Assembly: GCF_026213295.1 (NCBI RefSeq)
Contig: NC_079419.1
Span: forward strand, 26,761,206-26,825,205
Length of the DNA: 64,000 nt
From: Gadus chalcogrammus
Lineage: Eukaryota; Chordata; Actinopteri; Gadiformes; Gadidae
Direction of reading: 5' to 3'
Each line of letters begins with the position of its first letter. The first letter of the stretch is position 1. Positions 20,524 to 29,991 of the stretch are shown here, piece after piece. Below the pieces are notes generated by a model. That model searched no databases and was not told the origin of the DNA. It saw nothing but the letters and a program-made list of their open reading frames with translations. Made by a program: the position numbers and the translations under genes.

Positions 20524-22428
20524 GAATTGGCGAGCTAGCCAGGAGGAAGTGGAGTATTTAGTGACGAGAGTAAAAGGGGTAAGCAGCAATATAGTACAAA
20601 TGGATATAGTGGAAGATGAAAAGATAAATTTCGTAACTCAGTTTATTGTTAATGGGTTAACCCAAACTGAAGTAGATGGGGAACTTGAGAGGCACCTAAA
20701 CCGCTATGGCTCTATTAACAGAGTGCTAGTTATTGATGACCCAAAATCCAGAGTATCATCTCTGGTCCATTGTGGAATTTGCAAGTAGCTCTGCAATGCA
20801 AATATTTAGACCTATATTGCCAAACAGAGTATCAGAGCTCAGCTGATGAAAATGTTATCTTTAAGGTGCGCTCCTTAGATAGTGGTTTTACACTACACTG
20901 CTAGCAGCAGTGCCACCAAGGGGTATCTTGAAGAACTGCAAGCCATTGCTAATAAACTTGGGAAGTCATGTTGAAAAGTGTACTCCAAAGGAACTGCTAG
21001 ATAAGTGGCAGGAAAGGTGTGAACCCCCCTGAACTGCACCAGTCGAATACTCCTCATTAACGCTTCTGATGCAACTGGTTCGGGAGAGTGAGAATATTAA
21101 AGCGCCTCACAGGTCATCAACAACCCTCTCTTCTCTTGGATCTGTCTGCACCTGAGATGGGTCAGGAAATTTGCCAAACTGTGTCCCACCATCCTCTTCA
21201 CCCAGGCGTTGGGTCAGCATGGGATTGAGAGGGGATGCCCAAGCGCATAAAACACCAGCTTTTTGCAAAGGCTTGAAGCCGCTAACTTCTCTCGTGATTC
21301 CCAGGTAAACTCCCTTAACCTACCAGTGTGAAATGGTCAGTGCACAGTCCTGCGGTGTGCACCTCTCCATCGCCTAACATGGCTGCGAACTTGAACATTC
21401 ACCATCCAGCATCCCTGTCCATCCAAGCCAGTGGTAATGGTGACAGTGCTGCGTGACCCATTCAGTACTTTACCATGGGTGATTAATCCTCCTGCTGTAC
21501 AACGGGTTGTTGTTGAACATGTCATGCGAGCTAATGAAGCAATGTCTTCCAGCACTCACTCTCCAACTCGCCTCAGACCTTTCTCTGGAAAGTTTCCTCG
21601 TCCAACAATGAACTTGATTTTGATACCTGGAGAGCAAATATTGACTTATTCTTGACAGATCCCTCCATGTCTGACCTGCACAGAACGCAAGATCTTGGAC
21701 AGCTTATTGCCTCCAGCTACTGATGTTATCCAGCATGTCAGCCCTCAGCTTTGCCATCAGTATATCTTCAGCTACTTGATTCATTATATGGCTCTGTAAG
21801 GATGGAGATGAGCTGTTGGCCAAGTTTATGGGGACACTAAAGAACAATGACGAGAAGTCTTCTGACTATCTGAACCGCTTGCTTGCTGAGTGCTGCGTCA
21901 GCGAGGTGGTATAACAGATAGTGAACGAAACCGCTACCTCCTGAAGCAGTTCTGTCGAGGCTGCTGGAATGATGGATTGATCGCTGATCTCCAACTGGAG
22001 CGAAAAACAAGCACCCGCCCTCGTTTGCTGAACTGGTGCTTCTGATCAGAACAGAGGAAGACAGACAGGCAAGTAAACACAACCGTATGAAAAAAACACC
22101 TGGATTACACAAGCCAAGCTGTCCCAAAGTTCAGAGCTGCAGCACAACAGTTATCTGCATACAGTTGTGCTACACCTGAGAAGAGTAACTGATACTGACG
22201 TCTTCAGAACAGCTTAACGAGATACAACCCAGGTTCTGTCATGCAGACTGCAACTCCACGTAAAGCCAAATCACTGTCCCTGACCCAACTGAAATCGGCA
22301 CATTGAAAAGACAGATTGCTGACATTCAAGCACAGGTAGCTGATATGAGGGAAGCAATTCATGAAGCTAAGAACGACCACCTAGAAGCAACAGAGATTAA
22401 GGCCTTGAAACAACAGCTTGCCTTTCAA
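20524..22428 (+). pseudogene. Gypsy-A gag (PNMA-like), broken
   Basis: Gag follows the LTR and primer site. An ATG at 20,600 begins a segment with FIVNGLTQTEVDGELERHL and INRVLVIDD, an RRM-like fold seen at the N-terminus of PNMA/ZCCHC12-type Gag proteins. The same N-terminus occurs in Gypsy-B at 53,723. Further pieces in other frames are ATKGYLEELQAIANKL near 20,910 (in disrupted form), VVVEHVMRANEA and RLRPFSGKFPRP at 21,500-21,610, capsid-like sequence to about 22,100, and a coiled-coil stretch MKRQIADIQAQVADMREA at 22,303-22,428. Many frameshifts make it inactive. The body is interrupted at 22,429 by a LINE. Confidence 0.7.
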
Positions 22429-22573
22429 GATTCAAAGATTCAAAGATTCAAAAAGCTTTATTGTCTGGTATGTTGCCATACTAGAAAATTGTCTTTTGAC
22501 TGAAGGCTTGGAGGTGTGTGTGTGTGTTATTTGTGTGAGTTCTTTGAGGAATGAGTGTTCTGTGTGTGTATAG

Positions 22574-23821
22574 CTATGGGGATGAATGATTTTTTGTAGA
22601 TAGCTTTCCTGGCCAAAGGCATTCTGAATCTTCTGCCAGAAGGAAGTAGATCAAAACAAGGATGGGTGGGTGGGAGGGATCTAAGAGGATGGAGTTGGTC
22701 TTCCTTCCCACTGCCTGGATATACAGATCCTCCAGCGCTTTCTGGTGTATTCCTATTAGCTTGCTTGCTTGCTTAGTTAATCTATTAAGTCTGCTTTTGC
22801 TTGCGTTTGTGAGGAAGCCGTACCAGGATGTAATGTTGCAAGTGATGATGGATTCCACCAGAGATTGGTAGGCAGTTGACAAAATGTCTTTGCTGACATT
22901 GAAGGTGTCTAGTTTCCTCAGGAGATACATACGTTGTTGTCCCTTCTTGTAAACCCCATCTGCATGCTTGCTAAAGGACAGACGTTGGTCGATCTCTGTG
23001 CCAAGGTATTTGAACTTCACCACCTGTTCAACCACTTGTCCTTCCAGGGTCAAAGGTGAGGAAAGTGGATGTGGGGTGTTGGATGCCCTCCTCCTATGGC
23101 AACACAGTTCTTTGGTTTTGCTGATGTTCAACTGCAGTGAGCTTTCTTTGAACCACAGGGCCATTTCAGTGATATATTGGGTGTACTTGGACAGGGTGCT
23201 TTGATCTGTCAGTTTGGCCACCAAGGCCAGATCATCTGCATATTTAAATAGCTTGAATCCACTGATGTTGCATGTGATCTCATTGGTGTATATTGAGAAC
23301 AAGATGGGAGACAAGACACAACCCTGTGGGACTCCAGTGTTAAGGATGATGTTGGACGATGTTACACCCTGGACCTTTACATGCTGGGGTCTGTCCTTTA
23401 AAAACTCCTTGATCCAAAGTGTCAGTGCTGGGTTGACCTGAAGCTGCTGAAGGCGATGCAGGAGTGTGTTGATGTTAACTGTATTAAATGCTGACGAGAA
23501 GTCCATGAATAAGACCCTGACCAAGGAGTTCTGGGAGTCCAGGTGCTTTGTGATGGTATCCAGTAGATGTAATGTAGCATCCTCCACACCTCGTTTTGGC
23601 TTGTAGGCAAACTGCAGTGGATCCAGATTCTCACAGATGGTGGTGGTGAGCTCTCCTGCAACAACTCTCTCCATGCATTTGCACAGGATAGAGGTGAGTG
23701 CCACTGGTCTGAAGTCGTTCAGAGCTTTAGCCCGGGCTTTTTGGGAACAGGGATGGGTGGTCTCCTTCCACGCCCTGGGAACAAAACTGGCATCTAGGAA
23801 GAGCTGAAACATTTCCGTCAT
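22574..23821 (-). CDS. Rex1/CR1-like LINE reverse transcriptase
   Basis: This 415-codon frame covers most of the RT. Motifs in order are [70 protein letters not shown], the catalytic KYADDLAL, and LQLNISKTKELCCH followed by FKYLGTEID. The C-terminal region has YQSLVESIITCNITSWYG and LTKQASKLIG, typical of Rex1/CR1-group elements. The N-terminal thumb-side segment upstream continues in another frame (23,727-24,032). The order of motifs and the YADD box support an RT that was recently functional. Confidence 0.88.
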   Translation of the reverse strand: MTEMFQLFLDASFVPRAWKETTHPCSQKARAKALNDFRPVALTSILCKCMERVVAGELTTTICENLDPLQFAYKPKRGVEDATLHLLDTITKHLDSQNSLVRVLFMDFSSAFNTVNINTLLHRLQQLQVNPALTLWIKEFLKDRPQHVKVQGVTSSNIILNTGVPQGCVLSPILFSIYTNEITCNISGFKLFKYADDLALVAKLTDQSTLSKYTQYITEMALWFKESSLQLNISKTKELCCHRRRASNTPHPLSSPLTLEGQVVEQVVKFKYLGTEIDQRLSFSKHADGVYKKGQQRMYLLRKLDTFNVSKDILSTAYQSLVESIITCNITSWYGFLTNASKSRLNRLTKQASKLIGIHQKALEDLYIQAVGRKTNSILLDPSHPPILVLIYFLLAEDSECLWPGKLSTKNHSSP

Positions 23822-24070
23822 TACACCGCCCAGCTGACTTGCACACTCCTTCAGTATTCTGCCCTTCAGCCCATCTGGTCCAGGAGCTTTGGAGGAATGG
23901 AGATGGGAAAAGATGGATATAACCCGCTTCTCTTCTATGCAGATAGATTCTGGGGGTATAGGAGAGTGACCATTTCCTCCATAGAGTCAGTGTTGTTGAA
24001 TCTGGCATAGAAGGTGTTGAGTTCTTCAGCAAAGGCAGTAGGGTCAGGGCATGGTACTGCAGCAGTGTTC

Positions 24071-24502
24071 TTATTCCTGCCCATCATGGTGTTTAGGCCT
24101 CCATGCATGCCTTATATCTCCACTGATGAACTTCTCCTCCATTTTGTTTTTGTAGTTGAGCTTGGCCAGCTTGGTCTTCTGCTTTAGCTCCTTTTTCAGC
24201 TCTTTAACTCTCTGCTGGTCACCCTGGATGAATGCAAACTTTTTTAAATTGAGACAGTTCTTAAGGTCTTTGGTTATCCATGGCTTATTGTTTGCAAAGA
24301 TCTTAATTTGTTTGGTAGGAATAACACTATCAGCACAGAATGTGATGTAAGAGCATATGGTATCGTACAACAGGTTAAGGTCACCATTGCATTCCCTGAA
24401 GAATTCTTCCCAATCTGTCAGCTCAAAACATCCTTTCAGTCTTTGAATGGAGTCTACCTCCCATGCCATGATGGTTTGGGCCTGTACTTTTTGGGTCTTC
24501 AA
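24071..24502 (-). CDS. LINE linker between endonuclease and RT
   Basis: This 143-codon frame lies between the endonuclease and RT pieces of the same LINE. It contains SVIPTKQIKIFANNKPWITK and a lysine-rich segment (LKKELKQKTKLAKLNYKNKM), typical of the region upstream of RT in this group. It is separated from the endonuclease frame by a stop or indel near 24,505 and from RT by one near 24,070. Confidence 0.75.
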   Translation of the reverse strand: MKTQKVQAQTIMAWEVDSIQRLKGCFELTDWEEFFRECNGDLNLLYDTICSYITFCADSVIPTKQIKIFANNKPWITKDLKNCLNLKKFAFIQGDQQRVKELKKELKQKTKLAKLNYKNKMEEKFISGDIRHAWRPKHHDGQE

Positions 24503-24511
24503 TTTTTGTCT

Positions 24512-25438
24512 TTACTTAGGCAGTAGTAGTATTACATTATGATCTGAGGACCCAAGGGCAGGGCAGGGTTTGGATACATATGCACCCGGGATGTTTCCAA
24601 AACATAAATCTAGCGTTCTATTCAGCCGTGTTGGCGTTGTTACATACTGTTCTAACTGTGGGAGAAGTGCGGTGACGTCACATGTGTTGAAATCTCCCAT
24701 CAGAAACACGGGCTGGTCAGATGCCCTGGAGACGGCATTGTCATAACATTCTAAAATGCGCTCTGCTGCCAGCGCGTTGTCAGGGCCAGGGACATAAACA
24801 AGAATTACTGTTATTAATTGAAATTCACGGGGAAGATAGTGGGGACGAAATGACACAGACAAGATTTCGTAGTGTTGTGAGCAGTGCATCTCACGAACTG
24901 TGAAGTTCGTTGCCCATCTGTCATTTACAACCATGCAAAGACCACCTCCGACTGATTTCCCCGTTACTTCTTTGTCCCGGTCAAAGCGTATGAATGTAAA
25001 GCCATCCAAGCACACTGTAATGTCCTCAGTTAACCACGTTTCAGTGAAACAGAATAAACTTGTACTCCGATAATCTGAATCAAGTTTAACAAGTGCCGCA
25101 AGTTCATCCATCTTATTACGTAGCGATCGCACATTTGCCAGAGTGAAAGCAGGTAGTGGTAGTTTACTTCCCCGTCTCCTGATCCTGTTCCTGATCCCTC
25201 CTCTCGATCCTCTTTTCCTCCTTCTCTTCTTTATAAGCCGGTGTGTTGGTATGAGATCCAGCTGTTCTGGTGACAAATCAACTGTTTTGCAAGCATATCG
25301 CAGCTCCAGAAGGTCCGCTCCGGTGTAGGTGCGTCTCGATGCCATTTGATGCGCGGTGACCCCAGCAGAGAAACTATCTTCATATTCCGTCGTGGATTGA
25401 TGTTTTAAATCAAACGATGCAGAACTCTCACTATCCAT
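24512..25438 (-). CDS. LINE apurinic-like endonuclease
   Basis: A 308-codon frame begins at an ATG at 25,438. A basic segment (KKRRRKRGSRGGIRNRIRRR) precedes an exonuclease-endonuclease-phosphatase domain with LANVRSLRNKMDELAAL, CFTETWLTEDI, FLMGDFNT and the terminal SSDHNVILL box. This enzyme nicks the target strand to prime reverse transcription. All the expected catalytic motifs (N, E, D, SDH) are visible. The frame ends just after the SDH box at a stop that separates it from the downstream linker. Confidence 0.85.
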   Translation of the reverse strand: MDSESSASFDLKHQSTTEYEDSFSAGVTAHQMASRRTYTGADLLELRYACKTVDLSPEQLDLIPTHRLIKKRRRKRGSRGGIRNRIRRRGSKLPLPAFTLANVRSLRNKMDELAALVKLDSDYRSTSLFCFTETWLTEDITVCLDGFTFIRFDRDKEVTGKSVGGGLCMVVNDRWATNFTVREMHCSQHYEILSVSFRPHYLPREFQLITVILVYVPGPDNALAAERILECYDNAVSRASDQPVFLMGDFNTCDVTALLPQLEQYVTTPTRLNRTLDLCFGNIPGAYVSKPCPALGSSDHNVILLLPK

Positions 25439-25511
25439 ACTTCACACACGTATTGCACCAGTCTAACTGGACAAAACTTGAAAAAAAATTCGCTATATAA
25501 TGTTTAAAAAA

Positions 25512-26735
25512 GCCTTCAATCACGAGTCGCTCAACAGAGGAGCGCCCCGCGTCGTTGCCACAACAACTATTCATCAAGCACAGGTGAGTCCACCCCAAGC
25601 TCAGAGTCATCAGATACCATCGCCTGCATTCTCAAGAGACTTCTCCATGACAGCTCGACACCAGTCGCCCAACAAGAGAGTGAGCGGACAGTCCAGTTCA
25701 GGGCCAACAACAAACAGTAGGCCCCGTCCATGGTACTGTTTCCGCTGCGGTGGAGACGCTCACCTGGCAGGCAACTGTGAGAGTAAACCTAATCCCCTTC
25801 TCGTCGAGGAAAAGAGACAGCTGCTTAGAGAGAAACAACGGCAATGGGATCAGCAAAATGGCAGCACTGGCATCCAGCAGTTAAACTACTAGAAGCCCCT
25901 GTTGCAGGGCAAACAGGGACTAAAAGATCAACCAAACGCCCTAGAACAAAGCAAGTGGCTAGCAAGTGTGGTAATGCTAACACCACCTCCCCCATACTGC
26001 CGCCCAAGCTGGTTGGAACAAAATGCACTGCTCAAGTCACTATTGAAGGCCACAAAGTTAACTGCCTACTAGATACAGGATCACAGGTGACCACTATCCC
26101 GCTGTCATTTTTCCACACTCACCTGTCTCATCATTCCTTGAAATCCTTGGACGACCTTTTGGATGTAGAGCTGCAAATAGAGGGAGCCAATGGAGAGGCC
26201 GTGCCTTACCTTGGGTACGTAGAACTCAACCTGTTGTTTCCAGAGGAGTTTTTGGGAAAAGAGACTGAAGTCCCTACGTTAGTGTGGTTGTCCCTGATGT
26301 GAACATTGTGCCTCAAATCCTCATCGGCACCAATTCATTAGACGTCCTCTATTACAGCTTTGTTGAAAGGCTGATCAAGGCGCGAAGCAACACCCCCGAA
26401 GTGGTGCCAGCGGGCAGCACAGTCGTTGTGGAAGGGCAGGTCCACATGAGTGGTGCTCACCAGGATAAATGGGCAGTTGTAGAGGCCGCATCTGTGCCGT
26501 CCCTTCCTGGCGGATTGCTGGTTGCTAGCTCCCTGTGCACCTTACCTGTCAAGCGCCTTTGCTCAATGTCAATCCTGCTGAGGAATGAGACTCAACATGA
26601 TGTCACCATCCCCCCGAGAACAGTGTTGGCTGAGATTCACGCCGTTCAACAGGTGATGGGAAAGGAGCCATCCGCCGATTTGACCGCTCCTGAAACCAAC
26701 AAGATGGAATTTGATTTTGGGGATTCCCCTTTAGA
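25512..26735 (+). pseudogene. Gypsy-A nucleocapsid and protease
   Basis: After the LINE the Gypsy-A frame resumes. A nucleocapsid zinc knuckle is visible as WYCFRCGGDAHLAGNC (CX2CX4HX4C) at about 25,733-25,780. An aspartic protease follows with VNCLLDTGSQVTTIPLSFF at about 26,058-26,115 and a downstream ILIGTNSLDVL near 26,319. Frames shift near 25,890 and 26,300. The PAGST and PGGLLVAS segments at 26,405-26,530 continue towards RT. The sequence is cut at 26,735 by a Rex1 insertion. Protease would cleave Gag-Pol. Confidence 0.8.
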
Positions 26736-28390
26736 ATAGAATATAATAGAATAGAAAGCCTTTTATTGTCATTGCACGAGTCAAGTACAACGACATTTTT
26801 AGTAAGCTTTCCCAATTGGTGCATTCGAGAAAATAACTAAATATATAAATAGAACAAGAACAACAGTATACCAAATAGAAATGTAAATAATGTAAAATAA
26901 ATAATAAAGTAAAATAAAGTAAAGTACAATACAGCAGTGGGAGGTTAGGGGGGGGTCAGTCAGTCGGGGGTCAGTGCATGTGTGTGTTCAGGGTGGATAC
27001 AGCTTTTGGGAAGAAGCTGTCTCTGAACCGTGAAGACCTGGTTCTGTTGGACTTATAGCGCCTGCCAGAGGGCATCAGGTCGAACAGGTGAAAGCCAGGG
27101 TGGGAGCTGTCCTTTGTGATTCTCTCCGCTCTGCTTAGGCAGCGGGAGATGTATATGTCCTTCAGGGAGGGGAGGGGGCAGCCAGTGATCCTCTGTGCGG
27201 TGTTTACCACTCCCTGGAGTTTCTTCCGCTCTGCCTCAGTGCACTGTGAAAACCACACTGAGATACAGAACGTCAGAAGACTCTCGATGGTGGAGCGGTA
27301 GAAGGTCACCAGCAGCTTCTCTCCCACGTTGTTCCTCCTGAGCACCCTGAGGAAGTGAAGCCGCTGCTGAGCCTTCTTGACGACTGCCGCCGTGTTGGCA
27401 GTCCAGGAGAGGCCAGCAGAGATCATGGTGCCCAGGAAGCGGAAGGTGTGGACTCTCTCTACACAGTCACCGTTGATGTAGAGGGAAGCCGGGTCTGCTC
27501 TGCTTTTCCTGAAGTCCAGGATGATCTCCTTAGTTTTTGTGATGTTCAATGCCAGGTTGTTGTCTGAACACCACGATGTTAACTTCAGGATCTCATCCCT
27601 GTAGGCAGACTCGTCTCCCTCTGAGATCAGTCCCACCACCGTTGTGTCGTCCGCGAACTTCACTATGGTGTTGCTGGGGTGGGTGGGACTGCAGTCGAAG
27701 GTGTACAGAGGTACAGGAGTGGGCTCAGCACACACCCCTGTGGAGAGCCTGTGCTGAGGGTGCGGGTGGAGAAGTGGGGACCGAGTTTCACCTTCTGGGG
27801 TCGATTTGTGAGCAAGTCACTAATCCAGGAACAGGTGAGCGGGTCGAGACCCAGGGCTGACAGTTTGCAGACCAGGATAGCCGGGATGATGGTGTTGAAG
27901 GCTGAGCTGTAGTCATTGAAGAGCATCCTGACGTAGCTCTCCCGGTGTTCCAGGTGACTCAGCGCAGCATGAAGGGCTATGGCAATGGCGTCCTCGGTGG
28001 ATCTGTTCGCTCTGTAAGCGAACAGGTGAGGATCTAAGGTGGGGGCGAGGTAGGCTTTTATGTGGTGTAGGACCAGCCGCTCGAAGCACTTCATAATGAT
28101 GGGTGTGAGTGCTACTGGGCAGTAGTCATTCAGAGTGTCCGGTGCTGATTTCTTGGGTACAGGGATGATGGTGGAGGACTTCAGACAGGCTGGGATGATG
28201 GCCTGTGTCAGGGAGAGGTTGAAAATTGTTGTGAAGACCTGTGAGAGCTGGTCAGCACAGCCCTTGAGGACCTTCCCAGGAAGTCCGTCTGGTCCGGCAG
28301 CTTTCCTGGGGTTGACTCCACTAAGCACACGTCCACATCCTGCACCTGTACAGTCAGTCAGTGGGTGCTGTGAGCTGGTGGGGGCTGGGG
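26736..28390 (-). mobile_element. Rex1-like LINE, 5'-truncated
   Basis: The 3' tail on the minus strand is built of TTCTA-type repeats (26,736-26,755). The insertion is accompanied by loss of about 75 codons of the Gypsy-A RT, because the Gypsy frame resumes at 28,392 with [10 protein letters not shown]. No matched target duplication is visible, consistent with a deletion at insertion. Confidence 0.8.
26971..28328 (-). pseudogene. Rex1-like reverse transcriptase, one frameshift
   Basis: Two frames make up the RT. The upstream frame (28,328 down to 27,663) has [47 protein letters not shown] and [12 protein letters not shown]. The downstream frame (27,735 down to 26,971) has the catalytic FADDTTVVG, LALNITKTKEIILDFRK, LLVTFYRSTIESLLTFC and a terminal FDLMPSGRRYKSNRTRSSRF. 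These are typical Rex1 motifs. The frameshift lies near 27,690. The endonuclease is absent. Both frames are otherwise open, suggesting limited decay. Confidence 0.85.
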
Positions 28391-28433
28391 TGAAGACTGC
28401 GTTCGTGTGCCCCCTGGGTTTCTGGGAATTTAA

Positions 28434-28780
28434 TACATTTACATTTAGGGCATTTAGCAGACGCTTTTATCCAAAGCGACTTACAATAAGTACATTTGTC
28501 ATAAGAAGTGCATCAATATATCGCTGTCGGTACAGAAAGGATGTTCATAGAACCAAGTGCAAGTACCACAATCGCTAGGTCAATCAAAGTGTTACAGCCA
28601 TGATAGCAGCTACTGCAGTTGCTACACAGTTAAGTACTACAATACAATACAATACAATACAATACAATACAATACAATACAATACAATACAGTGTACAGT
28701 GGTGGCCAGAAGGGGAGAACAGGTGAGTCTTGAGTCTTTTTCGGAAGATAGTGAGCGACTTGCGGTCCTGAGAGCGCTAA
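28434..28780 (+). mobile_element. SINE-like dispersed repeat in the Gypsy-A RT
   Basis: The insert begins with the common teleost repeat core TTTAGCAGACGCTTTTATCC and GCGACTTACA, and contains an AATAC microsatellite. It interrupts Gypsy-A between the codons for FWEFN and RMPQG. The flanking aat/taat suggests only a 3-4 base target duplication. The exact class (SINE or 3' end of a LINE) is unclear. Confidence 0.65.
28641..28690. repeat. (AATAC)10 microsatellite
   Basis: Ten perfect copies of AATAC inside the SINE-like insert. Confidence 0.95.
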
Positions 28781-29991
28781 TAGAATGCCACAGGGGGTTA
28801 CCAACGCGCCAAGTACGTTTCAGCGATTGATGGAGAGATGTGTGGGAGATCTCAACCGCAAGGAGGCGATGGTCTTCATCGACGATCTCATAATCTTCTC
28901 GGACACCTTGGAGCAACATGAGTCAAGATTACTACAGGTCCTTAACCGACTTAAAGAGTATGGGTTAAAATTGTCATCAGAAAAATTTAAGTTTTTCCAA
29001 ACCTCCGTTAAGTATCTTGGTCATATTGTCTCCCAGCACGGGGTTGAGACGGATCCACAGAAGATCGAAGCCTTAAAGACCTGGCCAGTACCCGAGAACC
29101 TCAAACAGCTGCGTTCCTTCCTGGGCTTTTCTGGGTACTACAGACGGTTTGTGAGGAACTATTCAAAGATCACCAAACCTCTAAATGACCTCACAGCAGG
29201 GTACCCACCTCTCAGGAAAAACAATCAAGAAAGAGGAAAAACTCACATGTACTTCCATCCGAAGGAATCCTTTGGGAAGAGGTGGATTTCAGAATGTCAA
29301 GGAGCATTCGAGGAGATCATTGACAAGCTAACCACCGCACCTGTTAGGACTTGCAGACCCTGAACTTCCATACGTCCTTCACACTGATGCAAGCACGACA
29401 GGGCTTGGTGCGGCTTTGTATCAAGAACAAGAAGGACGGGTGAGGCCTATCGCTTTCGCAAGCAGAGGATTGACGAAGAGTGAGGCGAAATACCCTGCTC
29501 ATAAATTGGAATTCCTCGCTCTAAAGTGGGCTGTCACTGCTAAGTTTGGTGATTACTTGTATGGTACCGACTTCACTGTTGTCACTGACAGTAATCCCTT
29601 ACATCCTGACCACCGCAAAGTTGGATGCCACGAGTTACAGGTGGCTGTCCGCTCTATCGACATACAACTTCAAGCTCCAGTATAGAGCAGTAACTCAGAA
29701 TCAAGATGCAGACGGACTCTCTCGTCGACCACATGGGGAACTCCGGGATGATGCTGTGTCAAGGAAAGAGCGTGAAAGGATTGAACAGTTCACTCTACAT
29801 TGCCTGAAGGATCAGGAGACTCCAGATGTTGTTCTTCCAGATGTAGTGAAGGCCATATGTGAGAGACATGATGTTGAGTGGTCTCATAGAAACTCCACAT
29901 GTCCATCAGTCACACTTGTCGAGTCTCTTGCCATCCATTCCGATGCTCTGCCCAGTGGTTTCTAGCAGGAAGATGATCATGGACTCCCTGT

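Larger units (their letters stand above)
22429..25511 (-). mobile_element. near-full-length Rex1/CR1-like LINE
   Basis: The element lies on the minus strand and ends in a TTTGAATC tandem tail (22,430-22,455). It is flanked by gcctttcaa at 22,420-22,428 and gccttcaa at 25,512-25,519, a near-perfect target duplication. At about 3.08 kb it includes endonuclease and RT, so it is close to full length; most relatives are strongly 5'-truncated. A few frame breaks (near 24,500 and 24,070) separate otherwise long ORFs. Confidence 0.85.
28392..29965 (+). pseudogene. Gypsy-A reverse transcriptase and RNase H
   Basis: A short RT piece (28,392-28,433) precedes the SINE-like insert. The main frame (28,785-29,363) has MPQGVTNAPSTFQRLMERC, the catalytic VFIDDLIIFS, KYLGHIVSQHGV and LKQLRSFLGFSGYYRRFV. 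RNase H follows in other frames, with LHTDASTTGLGAALYQ, IAFASRGLTKSEAKYP and VVTDSNPL at 29,380-29,605, then a spacer to 29,965. Frameshifts near 29,345 and 29,600 disrupt it. The RT N-terminal part with the first catalytic Asp was lost with the Rex1 insertion. Gypsy-B keeps that part at about 36,960-37,100. Confidence 0.85.

Noticed and set aside
28641..28690. A CRISPR-like or other array of regular repeats.
   Set aside because: It is a simple AATAC microsatellite without spacers in a eukaryotic SINE-like insert.
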